Notes under the pieces: generated by a model
The model's database searches: none
What the model was told of the DNA's origin: nothing
What the model saw: only the letters and a program-made list of their open reading frames with translations
Part shown: one piece after another, positions 47,301 to 56,926 of the stretch
Numbering within the stretch: the stretch's first letter is position 1
Layout: every line of letters begins with the position of its first letter
Program-made: the position numbers and the translations under genes
DNA from: Amphiura filiformis
Taxonomy: Eukaryota; Echinodermata; Ophiuroidea; Amphilepidida; Amphiuridae
Reading direction: 5' to 3'
DNA: 64,000 nt
NCBI RefSeq assembly: GCF_039555335.1
Contig: NC_092641.1
Location: 31,804,848-31,868,847 of the forward strand

Positions 47301-49994
47301 CTACTATAAATACGCTCTATCAGCGTGTTTATAGTGGGAGCAGATGTACGAGGATGTATAAAGACATTCCCACAATCCAATGGTGTTTATGAACGTGGTA
47401 TGTCTGGCTTTTGTACACATGTGGTACAGTTGACCATACCTTGCATTAGTAGTGTGTATAAATATCTGGTGTTTTCATCCTTTTATTTAACATTCAAAAC
47501 ATTAATGCAGTAGAACGGAAAATATGCGATTGTATTTCAAACTTACCAGTATGGGTGCAACTTTGACCTCCCCAATTTTGATCCGTGTTACCATCGATGG
47601 CCCGTAAAGGTACTCCACCATATCTTGTTGTGCTTTGATTGGCTACTTTACCAAAAAGTGGATACGGTATTGTACACTGATGAGTGATAAGATCTGTTTA
47701 TTTTCGAATTTCAAACATGCGGAGAATGAATGGTTAAGGATACACAATCTATTGTTGGTCGAGCAGAAAAAAACTCGAAAAAATCAATATATTATTGAAG
47801 AATAACACTTTGATGTTTTGCAAAAGTTCATTCTACATATCATATACTTTGAAAGCTTGCTTGATTTATTGTTGTGAATAAGTTATGTACGTTTTACAAA
47901 AGTGTTGTTGTTTCAGCCCTCTTTACAACATAACTCAAGAACCACAGGACCTACAAAAGTATATTATGTGATATCTGAATTCTTCTACACATTCGTTATG
48001 AAATGATCAATACAATTTTTGCCAAAGCTCACTACCATTCGCAACATGCTGTGAACTACCAAATCGCAACAGTTTAAAATAGTTGCTAACCTTAAAATAG
48101 ATCTTATATTGTATTGTGTTGTAAACTTTCATCATTCTTTTGTCTACGTGTAAGACGGGTGTTGGAATACAGTTAAAGGTTTCCACCAAAACACTTTAAA
48201 AAAAATTCCACATGGCAGACACTATTCGATGTCATGGACATGACACTTGGGTTGAATAAAAGCGAAAAATATACAAATTACCCAATTTTGCATATTTAAT
48301 TGGCGGCCATCTTGGATTGTTTAGATGTCGGATTTCAAAATAGCCCTGGTACAGAGCGATGCATGATAGAAGCCTCATTATTTAAAAAAATGAAAGATAA
48401 AAAGGAAACTTCTAAAATGTTGTAGTTAGATTTTTGATAAAACATTCCATTTTCTTAGAAAAAGGTAAAATCAAATTATAGAAAGCGCTATTAGTGCAAA
48501 AATCCATGCTTCTCTTTATTTTCGCTTTAATTAAAAACGGAATATTTTATCAAAATCTAACTTCACCATTTTTTAAGTTTGCTAGTATTTTAAGTAGTAT
48601 TTAACAGAACTAGTTCGTTAATGAAATTTGACCCCAAATCTATGTTTCAGTTTCAGTAGATATCCAATAGATGCATTTACCTGTTCACGGTCAAGGACAC
48701 CACTTTTTAGCGTGTCACCACTGAATGACCCACATTTTCTTGGATCCCCATAAATGATCCCCTTTATTCGACAAAAATCGCCACTGATATACTCCTAGTT
48801 TTGTACTCCGGTAGGCACTTTCATATTCAAGTGCCCTCCGGGATATACACGCTATTAGGGAGTGTTCATAAATACTTTGGTGGGGGGAGGTGGAGAAGTT
48901 GGAACCTCGGACATAAAACAATTTCTGATCCCCCTAAAAAAGGGTGGGTTTGTTTGATCCCCTTTTTATGGACTAAAATTGTTTTGATCCCCCTTCGTGT
49001 CCTAAAAAAGAAACCAAAAATATGTTATTAACTCATTAGCTAACAATTACCGTTTGGAGTTATTACTCATTGGGAGTCATAGAGTTACACCCAAATTGTA
49101 AAGTGCGCAAATGTTGTTGATTTGAGAGTACACAATTGAAATACTTAACCAGCAAAAAATACCAAAGTATTTATGAACACTCCAATACTTCTTTCTATAC
49201 ATTGTACCTGAATATAAGGCAAAATATTGTTATGTTGGCGTAACCCGACCGACCCTATTATTAGGCCCGAGCCTACACTTTTTTTTTTTTTTGAAAAAAA
49301 AAAAATAAAAACGATCGACCGACCCTAAAACAAGCAAAACCTTAATTTTTTTCGCCAAAAATACGACGGTGCTCCTCGAAAAAAAAACCCGGAATCTTAC
49401 TCAACCCGGAAGTACCAAACCAGTGTTCGTCATGGCAGCCTCCGCGGCCCGGCTACGCTGACGGCTATTCTGTTTCTGTGGTTAAATCTGGTTCAAAAAC
49501 AATATTCCAATCGATTAGATGGGTGGAATTACACGTTTTGGTCGGAGACTTTGCGCAGAAACTGTGTGATGAATTCCAACACGGATATGTTGTAGCGAGG
49601 GACGATTTGACTTGCGGTGGCTTGTGGGCGCGCGGTCCCTATCGAGACATGCAATTGATCGAGCCAATGCAAACCGTACAGGACCTTTCATACCGACATC
49701 TGGTATGCAGTTTTAGGTGCAAAGAGTATTATATTTAAGACTCATACTGGTGGGTACTTCTAACAAAGGAATGTTTTAACTCGTTCAACATTGTTAAAAA
49801 CAACAACAACAACAAAAAAACCCCTACCTACCTACCCTATTTTTGAACAGCCCATTACGCCAACATAACACTTTTTTGGCCTAAGTGTATGTGTATGTAT
49901 AATATAAACACATGTGTATATACCTACCATCATCAGCTCTTATATTAACGTGATTAATGATAAGCATCATGATTAGATATGGGGGTAAATTCAT
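37068..49994 (-). CDS. FTP lectin - kringle - LU (Ly6/uPAR) GPI-anchored surface protein, copy 2 (six exons)
   Basis: Predicted exons on the minus strand are 49994-49928, 47693-47547, 46831-46742, 40789-40571, 38365-38013 and 37484-37068. They join in frame to 1,293 nt, 430 residues plus stop, with GT/AG at every junction. Residues 1-22 are a signal peptide. About 30-172 are an FTP domain of the eel fucolectin/tachylectin-4/pentraxin-1 type, with His70, Arg97, Asp99, Cys100-Cys101 and Arg104 in the fucose-site positions. Residues 175-252 are a kringle, with NPDG, PWCF and RWEYC motifs. Residues 258-347 are an LU domain ending CCRGNLCNG. Residues 348-410 are a Thr/Asp/Ala stalk, and the last 20 are hydrophobic and end at the stop, as in GPI signals. 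A role as a cell-surface fucose-binding receptor or adhesion/immune lectin is inferred from the domains. The first four introns are phase 1 and the last is phase 0. The 5' and 3' UTRs were not located. Confidence 0.8.
37588..37632. repeat. (AAC)n microsatellite
   Basis: About 15 AAC units in the last intron of copy 2, absent at the matching place in copy 1. Confidence 0.95.
38013..38365 (-). CDS. Copy 2 kringle exon with first half of LU domain
   Basis: The exon has a tttgacag acceptor in phase 1, 117 codons and a phase 0 gtacgt donor. The first kringle Cys (residue 175) is created across the splice junction, T from exon C plus GC here. Visible kringle motifs are [35 protein letters not shown] and NPQVRWEYC. 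The exon then runs straight into an LU start, [20 protein letters not shown], and ends CNGTCF. The lysine-site DxD of plasminogen kringles reads D-G-K, so lysine binding is doubtful. Confidence 0.9.
38539..39193. mobile_element. Long TTAA-flanked palindromic MITE in copy 2 intron C-kringle
   Basis: TTAA lies at 38535-38538 and 39194-39197. The arms of nearly 300 bp are inverted copies, including CAGACATATCGAATTGCATT, GTGTATGTAG and GCCGACGATC. They meet at a poly-T/GGTGTTTTGGG centre. The outermost ends have diverged. It has no coding capacity. Confidence 0.8.
39436..39831. mobile_element. Foldback repeat with about 180-bp arms
   Basis: The outer ends ATTGTGCACTTTGTGATAAA are inverted copies, followed inward by CACATGAAGTACATG, GGCATTT, TTTGACCCCTAGTGACC and ATTTTTACCCC blocks on both sides. 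It is in copy 2 intron C-kringle. Confidence 0.7.
40199..40554. mobile_element. TTAA-flanked foldback MITE (T2/Kolobok-like), copy A
   Basis: TTAA at 40195-40198 and 40555-40558 bounds inverted ends GGGGGTACTACACC and GGTGTAGTACCCC, and the arms pair over most of the 356 bp. Copy 1 has an uninterrupted TTGA at the equivalent spot (7696-7699). Confidence 0.85.
40571..40789 (-). CDS. Copy 2 exon C: C-terminal half of FTP lectin domain
   Basis: The exon has 72 codons with phase 1 at both ends, a cgtttcag acceptor and a gtaaat donor. It begins NRLAGSLVHIGNN, supplying the second fucose-site Arg. It ends CGRYLSIRKAGSQPLTLCEV, then KVYKES, the usual FTP ending (GRYVSIxxxG...LTLCEVEVY). A TTAA-flanked MITE starts only 13 bp beyond the donor-side exon edge. 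Confidence 0.88.
40859..42480. other. Copy 2 intron B-C, proximal part
   Basis: 41.0-41.4 kb aligns with copy 1 at 8.1-8.7 kb. An RFX-like GTCGCTATGGTAAC (41884-41897) and a TGACGTCA (41916-41923) occur close together. The 111-codon open frame at 41,623-41,958 is not recognised. Confidence 0.4.
42497..42979. mobile_element. Second, left-truncated copy of the long palindromic MITE
   Basis: The same arms as 38,539-39,193, around a 20-base A run near 42,750. The right end is CATTCCAGATCCC followed by TTAA (42980-42983). The left outer end is missing. It is in copy 2 intron B-C. Confidence 0.7.
43092..44835. mobile_element. TA-flanked element with about 55-bp inverted ends, holding a LINE fragment
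   Basis: The left end (to 43148) and right end (from 44779) are nearly identical inverted copies containing GGACAGCTTTTATGGTCTAC. The flanks are TA on each side. The matching intron position in copy 1 (12,481-12,482) is an uninterrupted TA, so this is a post-duplication insertion in copy 2 intron B-C. It has Tc1/mariner-like ends by TA duplication, but no transposase is seen inside. Confidence 0.65.
43200..44400 (+). mobile_element. Decayed CR1/L2-type non-LTR retrotransposon fragment
   Basis: Reverse transcriptase pieces are readable in shifted frames: NNNSAAGIDGITS, then an internal deletion, then GVPQGSVL, then PLLFLIYVNDL and LVLYADDTTLF, then a LNHLSVNFSKTKVM region and FLGVWLSDKLSWNLHID. 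The C-terminal part ends SFYPFASSIWNYLNVNASSL. The 3' end carries a (TAAA)n tail at about 44,360-44,400. There is at least one frameshift, and the block between the AAGIDGI and GVPQGS motifs is missing, so it is inactive. Confidence 0.8.
44930..45196. mobile_element. Insertion bounded by inverted telomere-like repeats
   Basis: Copy 2 reads TAACCCTAACCCCC at the left and GGGTTAGGGTTAA at the right. In copy 1 intron B-C the flanks join directly (AGTATTTTTAAGATATGG near 12,585). The inside holds GA-rich and GC-richer sequence with no gene. Confidence 0.5.
45200..46741. other. Copy 2 intron B-C, distal part: nothing recognised
   Basis: AT-rich, with no equivalent in copy 1 between the matching flanks, so probably inserted sequence of unknown type. 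Confidence 0.35.
46742..46831 (-). CDS. Copy 2 exon B: middle of FTP lectin domain
   Basis: The exon has 29 full codons with phase 1 at both ends, a ttaatag acceptor and a gtatga donor. It encodes QWWMVDFGELVCICKGEIFN followed by RVDCC. This is the WWxVDLGxxxxVxxVxIxNRxDCC core of FTP domains, with the vicinal cysteines. Confidence 0.85.
47547..47693 (-). CDS. Copy 2 exon A: N-terminal third of FTP lectin domain
   Basis: The exon is 48 codons, phase 1 at both ends, with a taaacag acceptor and gtaagt donor. The translation contains PLFGKVANQSTTRYGGVPL and RAIDGNTDQNWGGQSCTHT. These match the family pattern (G)KxAxQSST...GGxxxRAxDGNTDxxxxxxSCTHT. The His of CTHT is the expected fucose-binding histidine. 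A shorter alternative start at 47676 is possible by acceptor sequence, but would be phase 0 and not match exon 1. Confidence 0.8.
48859..49183. mobile_element. MITE with perfect 23-bp inverted ends in copy 2 intron 1
   Basis: GGAGTGTTCATAAATACTTT starts the left end, and its exact complement closes the right end at 49183. The interior has repeated ggggGATC blocks (TTTGATCCCC and complement). It is 325 bp. Confidence 0.75.
49228..49870. mobile_element. Inverted-end element with promoter-like and open segment, copy 2 intron 1
   Basis: The ends are TGTTATGTTGGCGTAA (49228-49243) and its complement (49855-49870). CGACCGACCCTA and CCTACCTACCTACCCTA lie just inside. Between them are ACCCGGAAGT, then an ATG in good context that hits a stop after nine codons, then an 86-codon open frame (49478-49738) with LVGDFAQKLCDEFQHGYVVA. 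It looks like a non-autonomous transposon that may carry a captured promoter/exon fragment. Confidence 0.55.
49928..49994 (-). CDS. Copy 2 exon 1: signal peptide
   Basis: The exon has ATG and 22 codons reading MNLPPYLIMMLIINHVNIRA then DD. It ends in phase 1 before a gtaggt donor. The short polar start, hydrophobic core and Arg-Ala before Asp-Asp fit a cleaved signal peptide. A homologous exon starts copy 1 at 22942. The start is chosen because it is the only ATG giving a leader in frame with the exon A phase. Confidence 0.72.
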
Positions 49995-49998
49995 GTTG

Positions 49999-50008
49999 AT
50001 TACGTAAT
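49999..50008. promoter_or_regulatory. Palindromic ATTACGTAAT just upstream of copy 2 start
   Basis: A perfect 10-bp palindrome lies 5 bp upstream of the copy 2 ATG. The sequence matches PAR-bZIP/C/EBP-type sites. The same place in copy 1 is degenerate. It could equally be a 5'UTR coincidence; no TATA box was seen. Confidence 0.25.
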
Positions 50009-50019
50009 GCAGCACGAGT

Positions 50020-50342
50020 TAGGGGAAGCAAGTAATGAGGAAATAAATCCTATTTTGTCCTCACTTTTGATTTCTTACGCTGTAGAGTATTTTTGTGAAG
50101 GAAAAAATAGTATTTTCTTCATCACTTTTAATTTTTTTTTTTCTTATGTTTTATATTATTTTGTGATGAAAAGGTGAGGATTTTTTTAACTTTGCAAATT
50201 TGTGATTGCTTATTTTAATTTTGCGATGAAAACAATGATGATTCTTTCTCACTTAACAAATTTGTGATTTCTTATACTTTTGTTGCATAATATTTTATTT
50301 ATTTTTTGAGGCAAAAGGAAAAGAGTCAGAATTTTTTTCCTC
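50020..50342. repeat. AT-rich degenerate repeat upstream of copy 2
   Basis: Three to four units of about 90-100 bp with CTCACTT, AAATTTGTGATTTCTTA and TTTTGTGATGAAAA-like segments. No gene is seen. Confidence 0.5.
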
Positions 50343-50528
50343 ACTTCATAAAATGTTTTTTTCAAACCTTTGCAAATACAAATATCCAACTAAAAACCCA
50401 GTTGGACTATAATTGTATTATTATGGTAGGCCCTAACTTCATAAAATGTTTTTTTCAAACCTTTGCAAATACAAATATCCAACTAAAAACCCAGTTGGAC
50501 TATAATTGTATTATTATGGTAGGCCCTA
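50343..50528. repeat. Perfect 93-bp tandem duplication
   Basis: Units 50343-50435 and 50436-50528 are identical, from ACTTCATAAAATG to GGTAGGCCCTA. It is either very recent or an assembly artefact. The open frame across it is a consequence of the 93-bp (31-codon) period. Confidence 0.95.
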
Positions 50529-50789
50529 TAAAAACGTTTAAAAATTCTAAAAAAGTATAGGATGATGTGAAAAAACGAAAACCACCAACAGCACCTGCAC
50601 CAACACTACAACCAAAACAACACTAACCCGAGGTGCTCGCATATGTAAGGCATACGGGGATGTACCGCTCCAACGGAGCCCGTTTAACAACTTGAGAAAT
50701 CCTTGAGAAATATTTTGAAGAAAAAAACCAATCCTTAGATATGGGTCTCCTTTTAAAAAACTTCCACGCTACGCCCGAAAACACATTAT

Positions 50790-53010
50790 TTTAAAGCCAT
50801 TTAGAGCGACGCCTTCAATTTTTCTCGAATTTCTCAGTACTTTTTGCATGATTGTAATGCCCAGTGGTGTAAATAGCACGTGAAGGGCTTTAAGTACAGT
50901 AAAATTTAAGTTTTTATATTAAATCTTGAGATCTCCGGTTTTATTCAGAGTTGACCGATCGAGTGTCGACGGCTAAACACATCGTGTGCGTGTGTATCAT
51001 TGAATCAGTAACTGTGTGCATATCGCTATTCGTCTTACGTATGTGTATCGCTATACGTCTTACTTGTACATCCCAGTTACCGTTTTACCTCATTTGTTTG
51101 GCTCGAAATTAAAAGGGAACAATGTGATCAGTGAAAACTAACATTTAAAGCTATAATGTGTGATTTGCTCCACTGCAACGCCCTCATATTTTTTTTTCGA
51201 ATTTCTACTTTTTGCACCATTGTAATGGCCATTGGTGTACATAAATGCTCTGTGAAAGACTATAAGCCTGAAGTGCTTTAATTTATACAGTAAAATTTAA
51301 CATTTATAATAAAACCGGGTCTCCTCGGTTTTATTATGAGCTCACCGATCGAGTGCCTAATAAATACATCGCCTGCTTGTGTATATTGAATCATTAATCA
51401 GTGACGTACCGTATAAACTGTATGTATATCGCTATTCGTAGTACGTCTTGTTTGTACATCCCATCAGCTGCGTGTAGCTTCGCCACTAATCATGATAAAT
51501 AATACGATTGGCGAGATTATACACGCTTTGTAGGCGCTGTACCAAGGGGGTGACACTAAATTCACGGTTGTTCTATTAGCAACGCAAAACCTATGACAAA
51601 TTCCGCTGGTTTACTATCTAGAAAGTGAGGCCAGTTATCGATCCGTTATGAATAATTCATGTTCGACCCCTTGGATCATGTTAATTGATATTGGCAAATA
51701 ACAACGTTGTTAGTTTTGCGAACTTTGCCTGTTCAATGAGAGTATAGCGCGCCCCCAATACATCTGGGCGCAAACCAGGCGAAAACGATCCAGTTTAATG
51801 AAATGGCGGACGGATATTCCCATCAGGCACCAGTGATATGTTTTTTCAAAGAAAGTCTACTAATTTGATATGAAATGACATTTTGCAATAGCAAAGTCAA
51901 AATTAGGACTTGTGGTCAATAATATGAAGGAAATGCGTGACAGAGGCAAGGTGTGAAACACAAGTAGTATTTGAAGTTAAAATAACCTTTGATACCCGAC
52001 CTGACCTTCCATAGCTTTCCATCATGGCGCCTTATTCGTTTTTATGTATTTCTATATGCTCTCAAGTAAAATAAAATACCAAACTGCACTAAGCAGACAG
52101 AATGTTACTTGGCTCCCAGCATGAATTACTGATTTTATACGGAGGTCAAGAAATACACAGTTGCCTGCAAGCCGTGCACCATACTCTAAATACTTCGGTA
52201 AATCTGAATAATGGTCACATGTAGACATATCACGTGTTCGGGAAATCACGTGGCAACATTTTAAGATTTCAGACTTGTTTACTAGTTAAATTGTCATTTG
52301 TACTATTGATTATTTATCTTTGTTAATTAATATATCTTTTAAATGCTGATAAATCGTGGTTGGCTGCCCATATTATATGTTAAATTCAATGTTTTATGAA
52401 TATAATTCTACCACGCAGAGGGGGTCACACAGCATAATTTCACACTACACGATTTAGCTAGATTTGGAGCTCTGCATTTCAAATTCACGTCAATTTTAAA
52501 GTTTATACACTTAATATATTTAATATAATACTTATGTTTTTGTTATAACAAACTGGAACACGAAATATACTAGCTTATTACCTATACAGAAAGGGGGTTT
52601 ATACACATTCACTCAGCAATTTGACATGCCTGGCGCATCAAGACATTCTCTGTCTGGATAACATGACTGTCGCCCTCAATACGTCTGGGCGCAAATTTAA
52701 ATAACAATACGCTATTTACATTTGAATGCGGCTTCATGCTAATTTCTAGCGCCGCTTCCAGGCCTATTCCGTGGCTGTACGTCGACTAGACGCATAGACT
52801 GTGTGTATATCGCTATTTGTCTTATACGTCTTGTTTGAATCCCATCAGCTGCGTGAAGCTCCCGATAAGCATGATAATAATAATCGGCGAGCTAAATAAA
52901 TGCATTGTAGGCGCTGGAATGAAATTTTCTTCGTTTTACCTCATTTGTTTGGCTCGAAATTATAAAAAGGGGACAATGCGATCAGTGAAAACTAACATTT
53001 AAATGGTAAT
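50790..53010. repeat. Local block duplication (two to three copies)
   Basis: Copies near 50.80-51.15, 51.17-51.58 and 52.75-53.00 kb share GTATATCGCTATTCGTCTTA, CATCCCATCAGCTGCGTG, TACCTCATTTGTTTGGCTCG and GATCAGTGAAAACTAACATT. No coding support. A gene remnant cannot be excluded. Confidence 0.6.
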
Positions 53011-53901
53011 CTATTTTTTATGCAAATCACACATGATTGCTTTAAATAGGAATCTATACTTTATGCAAATCACATACAATTGCTTTAACTATTTTAAAGC
53101 TCAAATCCTAATATGGGTTCCTATTTTCGAAAAACCCTTAGATATGGGTACTTGTTATCGGTCTTAGAAATGTAAAGCATGGTAAGGGTTCGGAAGCTAA
53201 CACATAAAAACCCGTTGAAAAATAATCCCAAGGACCCTCCCCGGATACTAACAGCCGCTGTTAGCATGCAACAACAAAACACACCACGAAGACAACAGTA
53301 ACATTGGTTACAAAACTACAACTATATACAATAGCTCTATCTTACCTTCAAATATGATATGAAAAGTTCTTGTTCGGTAGCGAAGACGTATTTTAGTAAA
53401 ACAGATTCTTATTCATCTGGTACATGACTCAATGACTCTTTAATACAATAAATTGCTTTATACCAACACGTATACCTCAGTATTTCTTTTTACTAATCAA
53501 ACGTAATGAGAGGAATTCATCGAGATACATTTATATAACATTCACTGATTAATACAAAATATAACTCAATTACAGAGGACTAGTACTACCATTAACACGT
53601 GACAAACAACACAAGAGCAGATAATCTGAAGTACCACGCTTTTAGTTAGTACAAAACCTACTCAATAATGTCAAAACTAACTCGCTTACACCATTATCAC
53701 GTAATAAACATCAAACGAGCGGCACATGATCGTAAACAGACAATTTAAAGTACCACACTTTTCGATTATGCTATTTATAATATATAACTGATGAAGTGTT
53801 GAACACTTTTCAATTGTTAACTAAAGCTTTATTATAAACATCTACCAAAAAGTAGTTACCCCTTTAAATAATGGCTATCATTCATACCAAATTTTGGGAT
53901 G

Positions 53902-54040
53902 TATTGATGTCGCAGCATACATTTAAAATGAAAGTAACCTTGGATTTGAAAGTTGCAGCAAAATCCTATAATAGGACTTTGCTGCAAGTTTTAAATCCAT
54001 GGTCACTTTCATTTAAATCATGTATGCTGCGACATCAATA
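53902..54040. repeat. Long near-perfect hairpin, arms about 67 bp
   Basis: TATTGATGTCGCAGCATACA begins the left arm and its complement ends the right arm. A CCTATAATAGG turn lies at the centre. It may be a small foldback element or an RNA hairpin source. Confidence 0.75.
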
Positions 54041-55124
54041 TTGGAACCATTACAACAAATGAGGTGCCATAATGTGCAGAAACAAATTCTGCTTCGAATG
54101 CATATCCCAAATTTGGCATACGATCAACAGCTTATGAAGACGGATTATGTTTAAAATAACATTATTTTCCCTAATTGTAGTGATTTTTGCTTCCTTGTAG
54201 ACTGGTTCTATTTTGAGAATATGTGCTTATTTAAGTATCAAGCGGCAAACTCACATAAAAGCTGGGAACCGAATTATTTCGGTTTATTCGGGTATTATAT
54301 TTGATGTATTTTGTAAGCAAATATGAGCAGGCCAGCTGCAACCGTGAGTAGTGTTACCTTTCTTATGATATTGTTGTCAACACTTATTGGAGCCGGGCGG
54401 ACATGGCAGAAGGGTCTAACCATTTAAAGTCTATTATGAAAAAATATCCTGTTATATTTTGCTAGCTCGCCAATACATAATAAAACAAAATAAATATAAA
54501 TTCTAGTTCGCCAAAACTATACATTAGACATAACAAGAGACTTACATTGTTTTCGTACACAGTCTCCTCGTGCGTTGACTCTCATTGCAGTCCATTCTTG
54601 TGATGAAAAACTCTTAATAACCTTGTGTGTAATGTGTGTGAGTGTATGTGAGTAATGACAAAATGCAACTGGAACTCCAACTACTATAAAAATAATGACC
54701 AAAATGAATCTCCACTATGTATTATGAAGCTAAATTAGGGAATTAGTCAAAGGAAAAAGCAGAGCAAGATACCGGATTTGGAGTCCCAAAGGGTGGAATA
54801 ACGATCGGGAAAGTGAATGGCTAACACGAAATGAACCAGATGAAACAGAAATAAGTTCATGAAATTTATTCTGATTTTATATCAGTTTACACACGGATCA
54901 AAATAATAAAGATTGTATTAATAAATGTTAACCGAGTCACATTGCAGCATAATTGAATATATAATTCACGTTCAAGACATGGTAAAAGTATCTTCACTAT
55001 CAAGGTGACCAACCAAAACTAATCATCAGGAGACGAAATTGTTGCGCCCGTATTGTTTGAAGAGCACAGAGGTCGGTATACACAAGAGTCGCATTAGTTT
55101 ACATGTTCACGTAACCGCCTGAAC

Positions 55125-55750
55125 TCATTTGCATAAGTTTGGAGGTGGGCTGATCGTAGTTTGATTCGTCGAACACCTAATTTGCATAGGTTTGGAGGTT
55201 TCCATATTTGGGTTTACCTAACGACCCGGACGTTGTTTACATCATGACGTCATTAGAGCTGGTCACTTCGTGAAACATCCGACGAACGGATATTATTACT
55301 GTTATATCGTGAAATACCATGTAGCTGACGTGTTAGTCCAATATGATAGGAAAATATTATAACCGATGACCCCATGTTCACATTGGCTAAATAAGCTGTA
55401 TTTTCGCTGGAAAGGGGCCGGGACGAGTCGGCCATTTTGTTTGCAAAAGGCATGTTCTTCTCCCGCGTTACCCGGAAGTGGCAGCACCAGAACAAATGAC
55501 GTAATTTCTGGCTTTCAGCCGGAACGGTTACGTTCACTGCCGTGCATCAGTATAGGCATCAGCGTATCTAGGTTTTACTAAAGTAAAACATCTTTGTTGA
55601 AGAGTCAACAAGGAGTAAAGTCTTCGTGAGAGCACGGGCAATTCGCTCCACGGAGTGCAATTGATGCACGGATATAAATACGGTGATCACTCGATGAACG
55701 GGTATCATGGCTTACGGCATAATGATCAATATTCAATTATGCAAATGAAT
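55125..55750. promoter_or_regulatory. Promoter-like region with octamer, CRE, YY1 and ETS-type motifs
   Basis: Two ATTTGCAT octamers sit in a duplicated ATTTGCATARGTTTGGAGGT unit near 55,129 and 55,181. A TGACGTCA lies near 55,243, GGCCATTTTG near 55,429, CCGGAAGT near 55,470, and an inverted octamer (ATGCAAAT) near 55,740. The stretch is more CpG-rich than its surroundings. No start site or adjacent gene could be tied to it; it lies 5 kb upstream of copy 2 exon 1. Confidence 0.3.
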
Positions 55751-55920
55751 TATCGTCACAACACTTCCATGGACACAGACTAGTCACAGACTGGGTATAT
55801 TTCTTCATGCAAAAGTAGGTATCAATTGTAGTTTAAAACTGTATATACAGTGCTATAGATAGCAATACTATCCAAAGGTGCTATCAGATGTAGTTCTACT
55901 TGATCCAGAGCGATATATAC

Positions 55921-55987
55921 CTTGAAAAGCCGTGATAACTTCCTCAGACATTCCCCAGTCACGGAGTTTTGTAGCGACGACGTCCAT
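55921..55987 (-). CDS. Possible first exon of an unrelated gene (SAM-like N-terminus)
   Basis: ATG and 22 codons, MDVVATKLRDWGMSEEVITA then FQ, end in phase 1 at a gtatat donor. The pattern of a short helix with WGMSEEVITAF resembles the first helices of SAM-like domains in invertebrate multigene families. No second exon was found downstream. The assignment is weak. Confidence 0.28.
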
Positions 55988-56877
55988 CTTGCGATGTGTT
56001 GTGTAAAATATTTTGTGCTGTGTGGGTAAAACCTGTATCTTTGGCTTTTGCAAAGGACTGCTTGTAGTTGTATCCGATGATGGGTATTTTTACCCTTTGT
56101 TAGCAAGTGTTAAGCCCTCTACATGAGCATGAACGTTACCTTTCCATTATGCAGTTACTGTCCGTTTTTCCTATTCAGTGCACACACAGCGCTCCAATTG
56201 ATGATTGACCTTTAGCTCACTCACTGTACTGTAGGTATAAGCAATAGACTAGTTAGTGGGCTGGAGGGAAAACCCTTCACCCAAATAATGGCCATAGAGG
56301 CTCACATGTGAATTATAATGTTCATCCTTAACATACTACAATTTGAAGTAAAAAATGTCACGGGAAAGCTGTTGTCGAGCTGTTTTTCCGAAGAGAGTCT
56401 TCCAAAATTTCATAACAGTAGGACGTGTAATTTTAATGGCAAATTGTGCTCAACAGCTGACTCGAGATAGCTCCAACTTCGAGCGAGCACCATCGTGTGA
56501 TTGGTTTGATCAATTGACCATAGAAGCTGTAAAAAAATTTCAATTAATTCCCTCTATGGTCATTTAAAAATGATTAAAATGCGATTTTGGGAAGATTGTT
56601 GTCGAGCCCTCCCAAATATGGAGTTCTGACTGCCCGATAGGGAGCTAAAAAATGGAAAAACTTGTTCCAAACCGTGTTAAGTCTAAAACGACATGTTTCT
56701 CATTTTCTTGTGTGATACGATCACAATAAATGTGACAAGTTTGACATGAGTAGTACCATCAACATGGCTGGATAACAATATGCAGACTTTTGTTCTCATG
56801 TCGGAAACAAAGGCCACGCTCAGTATTGTAAATGTGCGTTTGCTTTGTAATGGTGCATCCAACTGAAATTATAATAC

Positions 56878-56926
56878 CTATTTCATCACAGCACATTGCG
56901 ATATCGCACAGGTAAATCAGACACAT
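56878..56926 (-). other. Possible alternative or third-copy first exon
   Basis: ATG and 16 codons (MCLIYLCDIAMCCDEI) end in phase 1 before gtatta. It is related in frame to the exon at 21802-21748. It lies upstream of the copy 2 leader, so it could be a distal first exon of copy 2 or the start of another family member. Confidence 0.22.

Noticed and set aside
54517..54702. Frame with hydrophobic start (VIIFIVVGVPVAFC) as a leader exon for copy 2
   Set aside because: No ATG in frame before an upstream stop, and a better leader exon with matching phase exists at 49,994.
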